Of a DNA stretch of 32,494 nt, positions 14,926-23,149 are shown piece by piece. Within the stretch, counting starts at the first letter, position 1. Each line of letters starts with the position of its first letter. A model generated the notes under the pieces. The model made no database searches. It was not told the DNA's origin and saw nothing but the letters and a program-made list of their open reading frames with translations. This DNA is from a bacterium (lineage in GTDB: Bacteria > Patescibacteriota > Microgenomatia > Levybacterales > UBA12049), in contig JAKALN010000008.1 in assembly GCA_021824155.1 (NCBI GenBank), positions 1 through 32,494 of the forward strand, in the 5' to 3' direction. Both the position numbers and the translations under genes were made by a program.

Positions 14926-14979
14926 AAACTTAAAATATAAAATATAAAACGTAAAATTTAAGTTTTAAGTTATAAGTTT
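14926..14979. repeat. A+T-rich inverted repeat before the DHH-like gene
   Basis: AAACTTA (14926-14932) pairs with TAAGTTT (14973-14979), and TAAAATATAA-type units fill the inside. It resembles the other intergenic palindromes in style but not in exact sequence. A TATACT box lies just upstream at 14912-14917. Confidence 0.45.
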
Positions 14980-14986
14980 TTAATTT

Positions 14987-15889
14987 ATGAGAATTATTGT
15001 TGCACATACATCGCCCGATATGGATGCAATTACATCCATCTGGCTTATAAAAAAATTTTTACCGGGTTGGGAAGACGCGGATGTACAGTTTGTTCCCGCG
15101 GGTGAGTCAATGGGAAGGATCCCGCAGTCCGGTTTAAAACTTACCGATCCCGTGGAAAAAATGGGCAGAAATTTGGTTATTCACGTTGATACCGGATTAG
15201 GTCCCTTAGACCACCATCAGACCTCAAGTGACAAAGTCTGCGCCGCAAGCCTGACTTTTGATTATGTGATTAAGGTTATGAACGAAAATATTCCCGCAAT
15301 GAACGATGACAAATTTGAAGCCCTAAAAAGAATTGTTGATGTAGTTGTACAGGTGGACCATTTTAAGGAAGTTTTCTGGAGCGAACCGACGGCAGATTAC
15401 CATGAATTTTCAATAGTAGGAATTTTGGAAGGATTAAAGCTTGAAAAGCCGGATAACGATAAATATTATGTAGATTTTGTAATAACAGCGTTGGACGCGC
15501 TTTTACACCAATTCGAAAATAGGATTTGGGCGGAAAAAGAAATAAAAGAAAATGGGGTCGAATTTGCAACCCGTCTGGGAAAAGCTATTGCTTTTGAAAC
15601 AATTAACGACTCGGTTATTAAACTCGCCCAAAAAATGGGTTATTACCTTGTTATAAGGAAAGACCCCAGAAAAGGTTATGTCAGAATAAAGGCAAGGCCG
15701 ACAAAACAAGGGGAAAAGGCCGCAGATTTAACATTGATTTACGAAAAACTAAGAAAGATTGACCCGGAAGCTACCTGGTTTTTGCATATATCCAAAAAAA
15801 TGCTTTTAAACGGGACTGTAAAGAATCCAAAAATGAGACCGACAAAACTGAGTTTGAGTGATATAATAGAAGTACTAAAGTCAATTTAG
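14987..15889 (+). CDS. DHH-like phosphoesterase family protein
   Basis: The 300-residue protein has the metal-binding pattern of the DHH superfamily: H7-x-x-x-D11-x-D13 at the N-terminus, H66-x-D68, the D75-H76-H77 motif and a later D124-H125. Such proteins use two Mn or Mg ions to hydrolyse phosphodiesters or polyphosphates (RecJ, NrnA, PPX-type). The C-terminal half does not look like DHHA1, so the substrate cannot be assigned, and a distant MYG1-type relation cannot be excluded. It is cytosolic, with no signal or membrane segment. A palindrome separates it from the HIT gene. Confidence 0.65.
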   Translation: MRIIVAHTSPDMDAITSIWLIKKFLPGWEDADVQFVPAGESMGRIPQSGLKLTDPVEKMGRNLVIHVDTGLGPLDHHQTSSDKVCAASLTFDYVIKVMNENIPAMNDDKFEALKRIVDVVVQVDHFKEVFWSEPTADYHEFSIVGILEGLKLEKPDNDKYYVDFVITALDALLHQFENRIWAEKEIKENGVEFATRLGKAIAFETINDSVIKLAQKMGYYLVIRKDPRKGYVRIKARPTKQGEKAADLTLIYEKLRKIDPEATWFLHISKKMLLNGTVKNPKMRPTKLSLSDIIEVLKSI

Positions 15890-15941
15890 AATTCATAATT
15901 TATAATTCAGAATTATTCTGAACTCTAGATTCTAAATTATT
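15889..15941. repeat. Short A+T-rich palindrome, family B
   Basis: GAATTCATAATTTATAATTC units surround a perfect hairpin TTCAGAA-TTA-TTCTGAA, and the block ends exactly at the HIT start codon. Confidence 0.55.
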
Positions 15942-16265
15942 ATGGATTGTATTTTTTGTAAGATAAGAGATAGGGAAATACCCAAAGAATTTACCTACGA
16001 AGACAAAGATTTGATGGTTTTCCCCGATATACATCCCATAAAACCAATCCATTTATTGGTAGTACCAAAAGAGCATATAGAAGATTTTCTGGAGCTTAAC
16101 GACGCAAAGCTCCTTTCAGGAATAAAAAATATGATCGATAAAATGGTTAAAGACAACAAACTGGATAAAAAAGGGTATAGAATATCGGTGAATGGCGGAG
16201 GAGCGCAAGTTATAAATCATTTGCATTTCCACGTTATGGGACCGATAAAAAGTACTGAAATGTAA
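15942..16265 (+). CDS. HIT family (histidine triad) protein
   Basis: This 107-residue protein has the zinc-type N-terminus of HinT-like proteins (C3-x-x-C6), V-F-P-D-I-x-P and P-x-H-L-L-V-V-P-K-E-H, and ends with the triad H93-L-H95-F-H97-V. His95 would be the nucleophile by analogy. The family hydrolyses purine nucleoside phosphoramidates and AMP-lysine or other AMP conjugates in the cytosol. It is the first gene of the HIT-rpsU-ybeY cluster; the rpsU Shine-Dalgarno lies right after its stop. Confidence 0.93.
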   Translation: MDCIFCKIRDREIPKEFTYEDKDLMVFPDIHPIKPIHLLVVPKEHIEDFLELNDAKLLSGIKNMIDKMVKDNKLDKKGYRISVNGGGAQVINHLHFHVMGPIKSTEM

Positions 16266-16286
16266 TTTAAAGGAGGTGTTTTATTT

Positions 16287-16472
16287 ATGGTAGTAGTTAA
16301 AAAAATGCCCGGAGACAGCGATGACGCACTCATCAGGAAATTCTCAAGAAAAGTAATGTCCGAAGGGATTCTACAGGAAGCGAAAAGGAGAGAATTTTAT
16401 CTTAAACCGTCTTTGGCAAGAAAACAAAAAGCAGAAGATGCAAGAAAGGCAAAAAAAATCTGGACAGCTTAA
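16287..16472 (+). CDS. rpsU: 30S ribosomal protein S21
   Basis: The 61-residue, very basic protein matches S21 ([41 protein letters not shown] split over its first 43 residues). S21 takes part in initiation on the 30S platform near the anti-Shine-Dalgarno. A strong AAAGGAGGTG lies 8 bases before the ATG, one of the few strong ribosome-binding sites among the housekeeping genes here. The gap to ybeY is two bases, so both are on one mRNA. Confidence 0.93.
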   Translation: MVVVKKMPGDSDDALIRKFSRKVMSEGILQEAKRREFYLKPSLARKQKAEDARKAKKIWTA

Positions 16473-16474
16473 AT

Positions 16475-16864
16475 ATGAATAAGGTTAACGTTCTGATTTT
16501 TGTTGAGAGCAGATATAAAATCAACAGAAAGAGAATCAAAGGAGTGATTGAACAAACCGTAAACAAAAACGAAATTGATTCTCCTGTTGAAGTTTCCGTG
16601 GCTATTGTAGGCGACAGAAAAATGAGGAGCCTCTCAAAAAAATATAAAGGCGAAGATAAAACAAGAAATATTTTATCTTTCTCCCAAACCGAAGGTCAAC
16701 CCGTCCAATCTCCAAACGATATTTTAAGGCTTGGGGATATTGTCCTTTCTTTCCCCCAGGTAATCAGAGATGCATCAAGGGACGAGATGCTCGTTGACGA
16801 TAAAGTCGATGAGCTGGTAGAACACGGTTTAATGCACCTGCTCGGGTTACATCACGAAGAATGA
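16475..16864 (+). CDS. ybeY: Endoribonuclease / rRNA maturation factor YbeY
   Basis: The 129-residue protein ends with the YbeY zinc motif H117-G-L-M-H121-L-L-G-L-H-H127, the diagnostic three-His site. An N-I-L-S-F segment and G-D-I-V-L-S precede it. YbeY trims the 3' end of 16S rRNA and takes part in ribosome quality control. It is slightly short (E. coli 155 residues) because the protein ends almost directly after the motif. Two bases separate it from rpsU, so the two ribosome-related genes are coupled. Confidence 0.95.
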   Translation: MNKVNVLIFVESRYKINRKRIKGVIEQTVNKNEIDSPVEVSVAIVGDRKMRSLSKKYKGEDKTRNILSFSQTEGQPVQSPNDILRLGDIVLSFPQVIRDASRDEMLVDDKVDELVEHGLMHLLGLHHEE

Positions 16865-16867
16865 AAA

Positions 16868-16987
16868 TGCTAAATCCTAAGCACCAAATCCTAAATAAGC
16901 TTTAATGCTCAAAATCCTAAGGAGATGGCTTTAGTATTTGAGAAATTGAGATTTGTTTAGAGTTTAGATATTAGAAATTAGAGTTTA
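16868..16987. repeat. A+T-rich imperfect palindrome, family A (empty copy)
   Basis: Left-arm CTAAATCCTAA units (16870-16920) and a right arm (about 16954-16986) nearly identical to 13156-13190 beside the four-helix-bundle gene. The block fills the ybeY-dnaX gap and ends 9 bases before the dnaX start. Confidence 0.75.
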
Positions 16988-16995
16988 TATAAAAT

Positions 16996-18513
16996 ATGGT
17001 TTTTTACAGAAAATACAGGCCCCAAAAAATAGAAGAATTAGACAGCGATGCCGTTAGGGAAAGCATTTATTCAGCTTTTTCAGGCAACTCTTTTACACAC
17101 GCTTTTCTTTTTACCGGACCAAAAGGTCTTGGAAAAACCTCAACAGCAAGAATTGTTGCTAAAGTAATTAATTGCGAAAAACATAATATTGAAAAAAAAC
17201 ACAAAACCAGGGAAGAAATAGAACCATGTAACAAATGCGAAGAATGTGTTTCCATTACAAACGGAAACAACATGGACGTTTTGGAAATTGACGGAGCATC
17301 AAACAGAGGAATTGACGAGATAAGGGATTTAAGGGATAAAGTAAAACTCGCCCCTTTTAAAGCAAAAAGAAAAGTTTACATAATTGACGAAGTGCACATG
17401 TTAACAACGGAAGCTTTTAACGCTTTATTAAAAACTCTTGAAGAGCCTCCGGCTCACGTTGTTTTTATTTTTTGCACAACAGAACCTCATAAAATTCCGG
17501 CAACCATTCTTTCCCGCTGTTTTCAGGTAATGTTTAAAAAGGCAACGGAAGAAGAGCTTACAAGGTCTTTCCAAAGAATTGTAAAGGCGGAAAAAGTCGA
17601 AGCCAATAAAGAAGGTTTGGCTGCAATAGCCCATTTGTCGGAAGGAAGTTTTAGAGACGGTGCAAAAATTCTTGAAGAAATGGTCCTTCTGTCAAACGGG
17701 AAACCTATAACAAAAGAATTGGTAGAGAAAAAATACAAACTTACAAATGTAGATTCCCAGGTGAATCAAATGCTTTCTTTTCTTAAGGAGAAAAATCAGG
17801 AAAAAGCTTTTAAACTTGTTTCCAATTTAGTGGAAAGCGGAGTAGACATTAAATATTTTCTGGAAAAATTGATAAATGGTTTACATATGCATTTACTCAA
17901 AAAAGTCGGTATTTTAGAAAATGAAGAACAGACAGAAGAGTTTGAAATACACGAAATAAAAAAACTTATGGATTTATTTTCAAAAGCATATTTAGATACA
18001 AAATTTGCAGTTTTGGAACAGATGCCGTTGGAGTTGGCAATAGTGGAATGGACAAGCGAAGATGATGTTTTCGGTCAAAAACCACACATTTTAGGTGACG
18101 CTCGCCAGAGTAACACCGATGAAAAAACAGATACCCGCTCGCTAAACGAAAGCCTTTCTAAAAGCTCGGATAATAAAACAACCTTACAGGCGACGGCTTT
18201 CGATTCTTCCCTTGTCAAGCAAGCGGGCTCCTTCGTCCGCCCTAAAAGTGGACTTTCTCCCTCAAACATTACAAAATTGGATAAATTATTTGGGGAGTTA
18301 ATAGAAAAAGTTAATTTGCATAACCGTTCCGTTGCCGGAGTTTTAAGAGGCTGCTCGATAGAAAGTTTCAACGGAAAGAAGCTGACAATAGAAACAAGCT
18401 ATAAATTCCATAAAGAAAAACTGGAAGAAAGTAAAACGAAAAAAATAATAGAAGATGTAATGCTGGAAATTACCGGAGATAGAGCTATAATATCAGTAAT
18501 ACTAAAATCTTAA
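16996..18513 (+). CDS. dnaX: DNA polymerase III subunit tau/gamma
   Basis: The clamp-loader ATPase. Residues 1-350 are canonical: FYRKYRPQ at the start, Walker A GPKGLGKTS (41-49), zinc cysteines C60, C78, C81 and C84, Walker B VYIIDEVH (127-134), and T-T-E-P-H-K-I-P-x-T-I-L-S-R-C. The clamp-loader collar follows to about 355. A linker of about 60 residues then leads to a C-terminal domain (about 425-505) of the tau type. The linker (365-417) has CGC-rich codon use unlike the rest of the gene and is bounded by short inverted repeats, so it may be an insertion. At 505 residues it is shorter than E. coli tau (643). Confidence 0.95.
   Translation: MVFYRKYRPQKIEELDSDAVRESIYSAFSGNSFTHAFLFTGPKGLGKTSTARIVAKVINCEKHNIEKKHKTREEIEPCNKCEECVSITNGNNMDVLEIDGASNRGIDEIRDLRDKVKLAPFKAKRKVYIIDEVHMLTTEAFNALLKTLEEPPAHVVFIFCTTEPHKIPATILSRCFQVMFKKATEEELTRSFQRIVKAEKVEANKEGLAAIAHLSEGSFRDGAKILEEMVLLSNGKPITKELVEKKYKLTNVDSQVNQMLSFLKEKNQEKAFKLVSNLVESGVDIKYFLEKLINGLHMHLLKKVGILENEEQTEEFEIHEIKKLMDLFSKAYLDTKFAVLEQMPLELAIVEWTSEDDVFGQKPHILGDARQSNTDEKTDTRSLNESLSKSSDNKTTLQATAFDSSLVKQAGSFVRPKSGLSPSNITKLDKLFGELIEKVNLHNRSVAGVLRGCSIESFNGKKLTIETSYKFHKEKLEESKTKKIIEDVMLEITGDRAIISVILKS
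18089..18247. repeat. Possible in-frame insertion in the dnaX linker, bounded by inverted repeats
   Basis: TTTTAGG (18089-18095) and CCTAAAA (18241-18247) bound a 159-base block (53 codons, in frame). A GACG tetramer follows the left end and its complement precedes the right end at nearly the same distance. Inside, Arg codons are CGC, whereas the rest of the gene mostly uses AGA and AGG. Confidence 0.35.
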
Positions 18514-18516
18514 GCA

Positions 18517-18596
18517 CTAATTTCTAAATTCTAAATAATATCAAATGTTCAAAATTCAAAATGTTTAGGATTTAGTTATTAGGATTTAGAGTTTAA
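18517..18596. repeat. A+T-rich imperfect palindrome, family A (empty copy)
   Basis: The left arm (18517-18560) carries the TAATTTCTAAATTCTAAA and TTCAAAATTCAAA units found at the 5' end of the four-helix-bundle gene. The right arm (18563-18594) holds TTTAGGATTTAG units. The two halves can fold together over about 30 bases with mismatches. Confidence 0.75.
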
Positions 18597-18617
18597 TTTT
18601 AAGGAGGTGATATTTCT

Positions 18618-18896
18618 ATGAATAATCCTTTTTCACAGTTAGGTGATTTAAAAAAGATGAGGGACCAGGCTATGCAAATCCAAAAAGAACTTCAGTCAGA
18701 GGAAGTTAGAATTGAAAAAAACGGAGTGGAAATATTAATTTCCGGAGACCAAAAAATAAAAGAAATAAAAGTCAACGGAAAAAACGATAACGACGTAAAA
18801 GAAGCAATTAACGAAGCAATTAAAAAATCACAGGAAATTGCAGCCAAAAAACTTGCAACAATGCAGGGAGGATTGGGAGGTCTTTTAGGTCAGTAG
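18618..18896 (+). CDS. YbaB/EbfC family nucleoid-associated protein
   Basis: The 92-residue protein has the YbaB outline: a long N-terminal helix (DLKKMRDQAMQIQKELQ), a three-stranded sheet containing V-E-I-L-I-S-G-D-Q-K-I-K-E-I-K-V, and a second long helix that ends in a Gly-rich tail. It binds DNA as a dimer. In many bacteria the gene lies between dnaX and recR, as here, with prs inserted. The ribosome-binding site is strong (AAGGAGGTGAT, 18600-18610). Confidence 0.93.
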   Translation: MNNPFSQLGDLKKMRDQAMQIQKELQSEEVRIEKNGVEILISGDQKIKEIKVNGKNDNDVKEAINEAIKKSQEIAAKKLATMQGGLGGLLGQ

Positions 18897-18920
18897 TGGA
18901 TTTATCCTGTTAAATAATTT

Positions 18921-19817
18921 ATGAAAATTTTTAGCGGAAGCTCCAATAAACCTTTGGCAGAGAAAGTCGCGAAAGATCTAAATGCCGATTATTCTTTGCT
19001 TGATATTTTTGTTTTTCCCGACGGGGAAAGAAGGGTAAGGGTTGTCGATAGAGTAGTTGGTGAAAATGCCGTAGTATTCCAGTCAACAAGTACTCCTCCG
19101 GACCAGAATTATATGGAGCTTTTCTTTATTTTAGATGCCTTAAAAAGAAGCGGTGCGTCAAATGTTACTGCAGTTGTCCCATATTTAGGCTACGAAAGAC
19201 AGGACCACGTATTCAGAGACGGGGAAGCGGTTTCCTTAGAAGTTATTATAGAAACACTTGAAAGAGTGGGTGCGGACAAATTTGTAGCGTTTGATTTACA
19301 TTCCATAAAAGTACCCGAGCTTTTTTCTATTCCGGTTTTACATCTGTCTGCGCTTTCCTTATTTGCGCAAAAAATCAAAAATATAGAAGGGGATATAGTT
19401 TTGGTTTCACCCGACATGGGCGGCATAAGAAGAATTAAAGAGCTTTCGGAGAGCTTAGGGAATATCCCATATGCAACAATAGTAAAAAACAGGGATTTGG
19501 AAACAGGAAAAATAGAGGACAGCCAATTAAACGGTGAAGTAAAAGGAAAGGTTGCGGTAATAGTTGACGATATGATTGCAACGGGGGATACAACTGTTGA
19601 CGCCGCAAGACTTCTTCTGGAAAAAGGGGCAGAAAAAGTTTTTGCTTTCGCAACACACGCTGTATTTACAAAGAAAGCTCATGAAGTCTTACAAAATTCC
19701 CAAATAGAAAAAATATGGGTAACGGATACAATTTTGGTTCCGGAAGAAAAAAGATTTCCAAAGCTTAATATTATTTCGGTAAGTGAGGTTATTGCAAAAG
19801 GCCTCAAAAATTTTTAA
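18921..19817 (+). CDS. prs: Ribose-phosphate pyrophosphokinase (PRPP synthase)
   Basis: It makes PRPP from ribose 5-phosphate and ATP for nucleotide, His and Trp synthesis. The 298-residue protein has F-P-D-G-E near the N-terminus, P-Y-L-G-Y-E-R-Q-D in the flexible-loop region, D-L-H-S in the ATP-binding part, and the PRPP loop V-I-V-D-D-M-I-A-T-G-D-T-T at about residues 213-225. It is somewhat shorter than the E. coli enzyme (315), and K-x-R is replaced by R-Q-D at the flexible loop. That suggests a divergent class, although synthesis of PRPP is still the best call. It lies 24 bases after ybaB/ebfC. Confidence 0.92.
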   Translation: MKIFSGSSNKPLAEKVAKDLNADYSLLDIFVFPDGERRVRVVDRVVGENAVVFQSTSTPPDQNYMELFFILDALKRSGASNVTAVVPYLGYERQDHVFRDGEAVSLEVIIETLERVGADKFVAFDLHSIKVPELFSIPVLHLSALSLFAQKIKNIEGDIVLVSPDMGGIRRIKELSESLGNIPYATIVKNRDLETGKIEDSQLNGEVKGKVAVIVDDMIATGDTTVDAARLLLEKGAEKVFAFATHAVFTKKAHEVLQNSQIEKIWVTDTILVPEEKRFPKLNIISVSEVIAKGLKNF

Positions 19818-19902
19818 TTCTTAATTTTTAATTTCTAAACAAATTCCAAAAATCAAATTTAATTTTTTTAACATTCATTAGAAATTAGGATTTTAGATTA
19901 TT
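19818..19902. repeat. A+T-rich imperfect palindrome, family A (degraded copy)
   Basis: The left-arm unit TAATTTCTAAAC (19838-19849) and the right-arm unit ATTAGAAATTAGGATTTTAG (19878-19897) are recognisable; the middle is A+T filler. It ends at the recR start codon. Confidence 0.6.
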
Positions 19903-20511
19903 ATGATTATTCCTAAAGCAATTCAAAATTTAATAGAGTCTTTCGAAAGGCTTCCCGGTGTCGGGCCCAAGACTGCTCAAAGATTAACCTTTTATCTTCT
20001 TCATGTACCTCAAGGTGAATTAGATAAGTTTGCTAATTCATTACAGAATTTAAAAAAAGATACAATTTTATGTTCAAATTGTTTTATGATTGGGGAGACA
20101 GATCCGTGCAGTATTTGCAGCGATTCTAACCGCGACCATTCTACTGTTTGTGTAGTAGAACAGCCTTTGGACGTTTTGGCTTTGGAAAAAGGGGGAAAGT
20201 ATAAAGGGATTTACCATGTTTTACACGGGAAAATAGATCCCTTAAATAGCATAGGCCCGGACGAGATTTATATAAGTCAGCTTCTTTTAAGAATTAAGAA
20301 TCACGATTTGGGAATTAAGGAGTTAATTCTGGCTACTAATCCGACAATGGAAGGAGAAGGAACGGCAATGTACATAACAAAACAGCTTAAATCCCAAAGC
20401 TCAAACGTTAAGATTACAAGGATAGGAAGAGGACTTCCAATAGGAGCGGATTTAGAGTATGCTGACGAAGTAACTTTGCAAAGGGCTATTGAAGGAAGGA
20501 GCGAATATTAA
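19903..20511 (+). CDS. recR: Recombination protein RecR
   Basis: The protein (202 residues, normal length) has the helix-hairpin-helix start F-E-R-L-P-G-V-G-P-K-T-A-Q-R, the C4 zinc finger (C-S-N-C then C-S-I-C at about 57-72) and a TOPRIM domain starting C-V-V-E-Q-P-L-D. N-P-T-M-E-G-E-G-T-A and R-I-G-R-G-L-P-I-G-A-D-L-E-Y are further family motifs. RecR clamps DNA with RecO in the RecFOR gap-repair pathway. The order dnaX-ybaB-(prs)-recR is a widely conserved cluster. Confidence 0.97.
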   Translation: MIIPKAIQNLIESFERLPGVGPKTAQRLTFYLLHVPQGELDKFANSLQNLKKDTILCSNCFMIGETDPCSICSDSNRDHSTVCVVEQPLDVLALEKGGKYKGIYHVLHGKIDPLNSIGPDEIYISQLLLRIKNHDLGIKELILATNPTMEGEGTAMYITKQLKSQSSNVKITRIGRGLPIGADLEYADEVTLQRAIEGRSEY

Positions 20512-20541
20512 TTTAGAATTCAGAGTACGGAATTAAGAATT
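20512..20541. repeat. Short A+T-rich palindrome, family B
   Basis: GAATTCAGA and GGAATTAAGAATT units end at the start codon of the next gene. Bases 20530-20551 are identical to 11489-11510. Confidence 0.6.
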
Positions 20542-21063
20542 ATGGATACGAATGATGGAATAGGAGAATTATTGGAAAAGGGACAAAGTACCGTTCAAAA
20601 AACAGGTAAGGCCGTTACCGGTGCGGCTGTTAATGCTGTAAAAGCAGTAACGGGGCAAGTTACCGGTTCGGATGTTTCGGGACAACAAATGGAAGCTAAC
20701 GTTTCGCCCCAAGACCAAGCCTCGCAGGCAGATGCACAAGCTCAGGTAAACGATATGGTAAAAGACTTTTATGCGCCTTCAAATCTCCAAAGCGGAGAGC
20801 CCGCCTTGTCTAAAGAACAGATTGAAGAAGCAGATAAGGTAAAGCTTGAACAGGTAAAACAGCAATTACATAATGAGGTCTATTACCAACCCCTTATTAA
20901 CAAAGCCCAAAGTCAGAAAGAGGAAGAAAGGCCGGCGGAAAAAGTTGAAAGGGAAGAAATCCAAGAGTTGCAGGAAGAACAAAATAAAGAGAAAAAAAAG
21001 CCCGATTATGCGCTGCAGAGAGAACAGCGAAGAGCTGAAGTAAAAGGAGGAATAGCCGGTTGA
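20542..21063 (+). CDS. Charged helical protein, unknown
   Basis: This 173-residue protein has no family I can name. The first 50 residues are rich in small residues and Val (TGAAVNAVKAVTGQVTG), which suggests an amphipathic segment. The middle is Gln- and Asp-rich, and the C-terminal half (about 95-165) is a long, highly charged stretch likely to form coiled coil (EEERPAEKVEREEIQELQEEQ). No signal peptide is seen. The cysS start overlaps its stop (TTGA), so it is co-translated with cysS, and the cysS ribosome-binding site lies inside its last codons. Its first bases belong to the 22-base repeat shared with position 11489. Confidence 0.75.
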   Translation: MDTNDGIGELLEKGQSTVQKTGKAVTGAAVNAVKAVTGQVTGSDVSGQQMEANVSPQDQASQADAQAQVNDMVKDFYAPSNLQSGEPALSKEQIEEADKVKLEQVKQQLHNEVYYQPLINKAQSQKEEERPAEKVEREEIQELQEEQNKEKKKPDYALQREQRRAEVKGGIAG

Positions 21064-22406
21064 AGATATACAATACTTTATCAAAACAAATAGAAGAAAT
21101 TATTCCCCAAAATCCGCCTCAAGTTACAATGTATACCTGCGGACCTACTGTTTATGACCATATGCATATAGGAAATTTAAGAACCTTCCTGTTTTCCGAT
21201 ATTATGCAAAGGACCTTAAAATACAACGGATTTGAAGTAAAAAATGCGGAAAATATAACAGACATAGATGACAAAATTATTAAAAGGGCAAAAGAAAAAG
21301 GAACAACAATAGGGCAAATTTCGCAAGAGTATACAAGGTATTTTTTTGAAGATATCCAAAAACTGAATGTAGAAAATCCTTTGTTTCAGCCCAAAGCCAC
21401 CGAATACGTGAAAAAAATGATTGAGTACGTCCAGGATTTAGTCAGAAAAGGTTATGCGTATGCGGAAGAAGACGGTTCTGTTTATTTTGATATTTCAAAA
21501 TTTTCCGGTTACGGAAAGCTTTCGGGGGTTGAAAAAAGGGAATTAAAAACGGGAACAAGAGTACTTTCCGATGAATATTCCAAGGAGGACGTCCAGGATT
21601 TTGCTTTATGGAAAGCGGTCGGAGAAGATGAGGTGGGTTTTGATTCCCCCTGGGGCAAAGGCAGGCCGGGATGGCATATAGAATGTTCGGTTATGTCCCA
21701 GTCAATTTTAGGGAATAAAATAGATTTGCATTTGGGCGGAATAGATCTGGTTTTTCCTCATCATGAAAACGAGATTGCCCAAAGCGAAGCAAAAACAGGG
21801 GAGAAACCCTTTGTAAAATATTGGGTACACGGCGCTCATATTTTAGTTAATGGAAAGAAAATGAGTAAATCACTTCATAATTTTTTTACCCTTTCGGAGC
21901 TAAGAAAACAGGAATACGAACCGTTAGCCCTTAGATACCTTTATCTGCAAACTCATTACAGGCAGGAAATGAATTTTACATTCGACAGTTTGGAAGGAGC
22001 ACAAAATGCACTTAATAATCTTAGGGAGGAAGTATCTACTTGGGATAAGCCCGAAATAGGATGTGCGGAATTTGAAGAGAAGTTTCTTCAGGCTGTAAAT
22101 GACGATTTAAATACCCCTAAGGCTTTGGCTGTTATGTGGGAATTGGTAAAATCAGATTATCCAACTTCGGCAAAGGCCCAAAGCCTTTTTAAATTCGATA
22201 AAATTTTAGGATTAAATTTGGCGGACGTAAAAAAGAAGGCAAAGATTGGCGCGGTGCCCGAAGAAGTCCTAAGGCTTGTTAAAGAAAGGGAAGCCTTAAG
22301 AAAAGAAAAACGTTATCATATGGCAGACGAATTAAGGCATAAAATTAAAAAATTGGGGTATGATTTGGAAGATAAAGACGGAAAAACCGAAATTACTCCT
22401 CTTTAA
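21060..22406 (+). CDS. cysS: Cysteinyl-tRNA synthetase
   Basis: A class I synthetase of 448 residues, normal for the family. It shows T-C27-G-P-T-V-Y-D with the zinc Cys, the HIGH-type motif H36-I-G-N39, W-H-I-E-C-S and H-H-E-N (further zinc ligands), and K-K-M-S-K-S. The start codon is TTG at 21060-21062: AAGGAGG (21044-21050) sits 9 bases upstream, and the codon overlaps the upstream stop as TTGA. An ATG start would lose conserved N-terminal residues (Y-N-T-L-S-K-Q). Confidence 0.97.
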   Translation: MKIYNTLSKQIEEIIPQNPPQVTMYTCGPTVYDHMHIGNLRTFLFSDIMQRTLKYNGFEVKNAENITDIDDKIIKRAKEKGTTIGQISQEYTRYFFEDIQKLNVENPLFQPKATEYVKKMIEYVQDLVRKGYAYAEEDGSVYFDISKFSGYGKLSGVEKRELKTGTRVLSDEYSKEDVQDFALWKAVGEDEVGFDSPWGKGRPGWHIECSVMSQSILGNKIDLHLGGIDLVFPHHENEIAQSEAKTGEKPFVKYWVHGAHILVNGKKMSKSLHNFFTLSELRKQEYEPLALRYLYLQTHYRQEMNFTFDSLEGAQNALNNLREEVSTWDKPEIGCAEFEEKFLQAVNDDLNTPKALAVMWELVKSDYPTSAKAQSLFKFDKILGLNLADVKKKAKIGAVPEEVLRLVKEREALRKEKRYHMADELRHKIKKLGYDLEDKDGKTEITPL

Positions 22407-22588
22407 ACCCTTTTTGGAGGTTCGGAAGTAAGCTGGGGTGTAAAATGAGCCAAGTGTCTTCTTCTTGTAATAGCTTGAAGTCTTATCCAGGATTGGCTGT
22501 GGTCAATTTGGGGTGAAGAAAGGACACCTGCAGGATGCTCGGCAGTTTGCTTGCCATGGGTAATGTTTTCGATAAACTCCGCAATCAT
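22403..22588 (-). CDS. Possible small protein, unknown
   Basis: A 61-residue frame in an otherwise empty gap, rich in His, Arg, Ser and Pro, with no hydrophobic segment. The reading frame ends 4 bases inside the cysS 3' end. I see no Shine-Dalgarno. A TATAAT (minus strand, near 22624) without a well-placed -35 is the only promoter hint. It resembles in style the other small hydrophilic proteins here but may be chance; if it is not real, 22407-22649 holds nothing I recognise. Confidence 0.35.
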   Translation of the reverse strand: MIAEFIENITHGKQTAEHPAGVLSSPQIDHSQSWIRLQAITRRRHLAHFTPQLTSEPPKRV

Positions 22589-22649
22589 AAACCAGCTATG
22601 TCCACTAATTAGCGTAAAACTTTATTATAGACCTTGTCAAGAGGGGGAA

Positions 22650-23027
22650 TTATCTGGTGTTTGGGTTTCCCTTGCCTCTGTCGAAATGATCGTAAAGTAT
22701 GTATTGGGTATCAATAAGGGCTTGTCCGACGGCGTCTATTTGTTTTCCGGGAAAAACTACATCTCCTGTTTCAGGGTTTAAAGAAAGGCTTACGCCGAAA
22801 GTGGACCATATGGCCTGAATTTGTTTAAAATGTTCATCGCCCTGCCTAACGGAGTAACCCAGGTTTGATAAAGCAACAAGAGTGTCGCCCTGTTCCTTAA
22901 TTTGCTGAACCTTTTCCTGGGGAATTACAGGTGCGTCAAATTGACCCGCTTCTAAGGGCGGTTTAAACATACCGTGCCCGGTTGGATTTACTTCCTGCCT
23001 GTCTCTTTCAAAATAGCTAGCTGCCAT
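22650..23027 (-). CDS. Small hydrophilic protein, unknown
   Basis: The 125-residue product has no signal peptide or membrane helix and belongs to no family I know. The N-terminal 35 residues are polar and Pro-rich (FERDRQEVNPTGHGMFKPP). A helical part (about 37-90) and a small strand-rich end (SLSLNPETGDVVFPGK) follow. A good promoter precedes it on the minus strand (TTGACT 23081-23086, 17-base spacer, TATAAA 23058-23063), giving a leader of about 25 bases without a clear Shine-Dalgarno. It is next to the secreted-protein cassettes but points away from them. Confidence 0.7.
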   Translation of the reverse strand: MAASYFERDRQEVNPTGHGMFKPPLEAGQFDAPVIPQEKVQQIKEQGDTLVALSNLGYSVRQGDEHFKQIQAIWSTFGVSLSLNPETGDVVFPGKQIDAVGQALIDTQYILYDHFDRGKGNPNTR

Positions 23028-23057
23028 ATATTTTGCTTTTCGTGAAAACCAGGAGAG

Positions 23058-23086
23058 TTTATACCACTATCAGTCTTAAAAGTCAA
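23058..23086 (-). promoter_or_regulatory. Sigma-70 type promoter of the 125-residue protein
   Basis: TTGACT (23081-23086), exactly 17 bases, TATAAA (23058-23063), read on the minus strand. Confidence 0.65.
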
Positions 23087-23149
23087 ACGAATTAGTTAAT
23101 GGTTCATGGTTCATAGTTGATAGTTAATAGTTTGTAGCTAAGAGTTTTC

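Noticed and set aside
7252-19902. CRISPR array from the recurring intergenic repeats
   Set aside because: The repeats are palindromic, variable, spread singly over many gaps and not regularly spaced with unique spacers; no cas gene is present.
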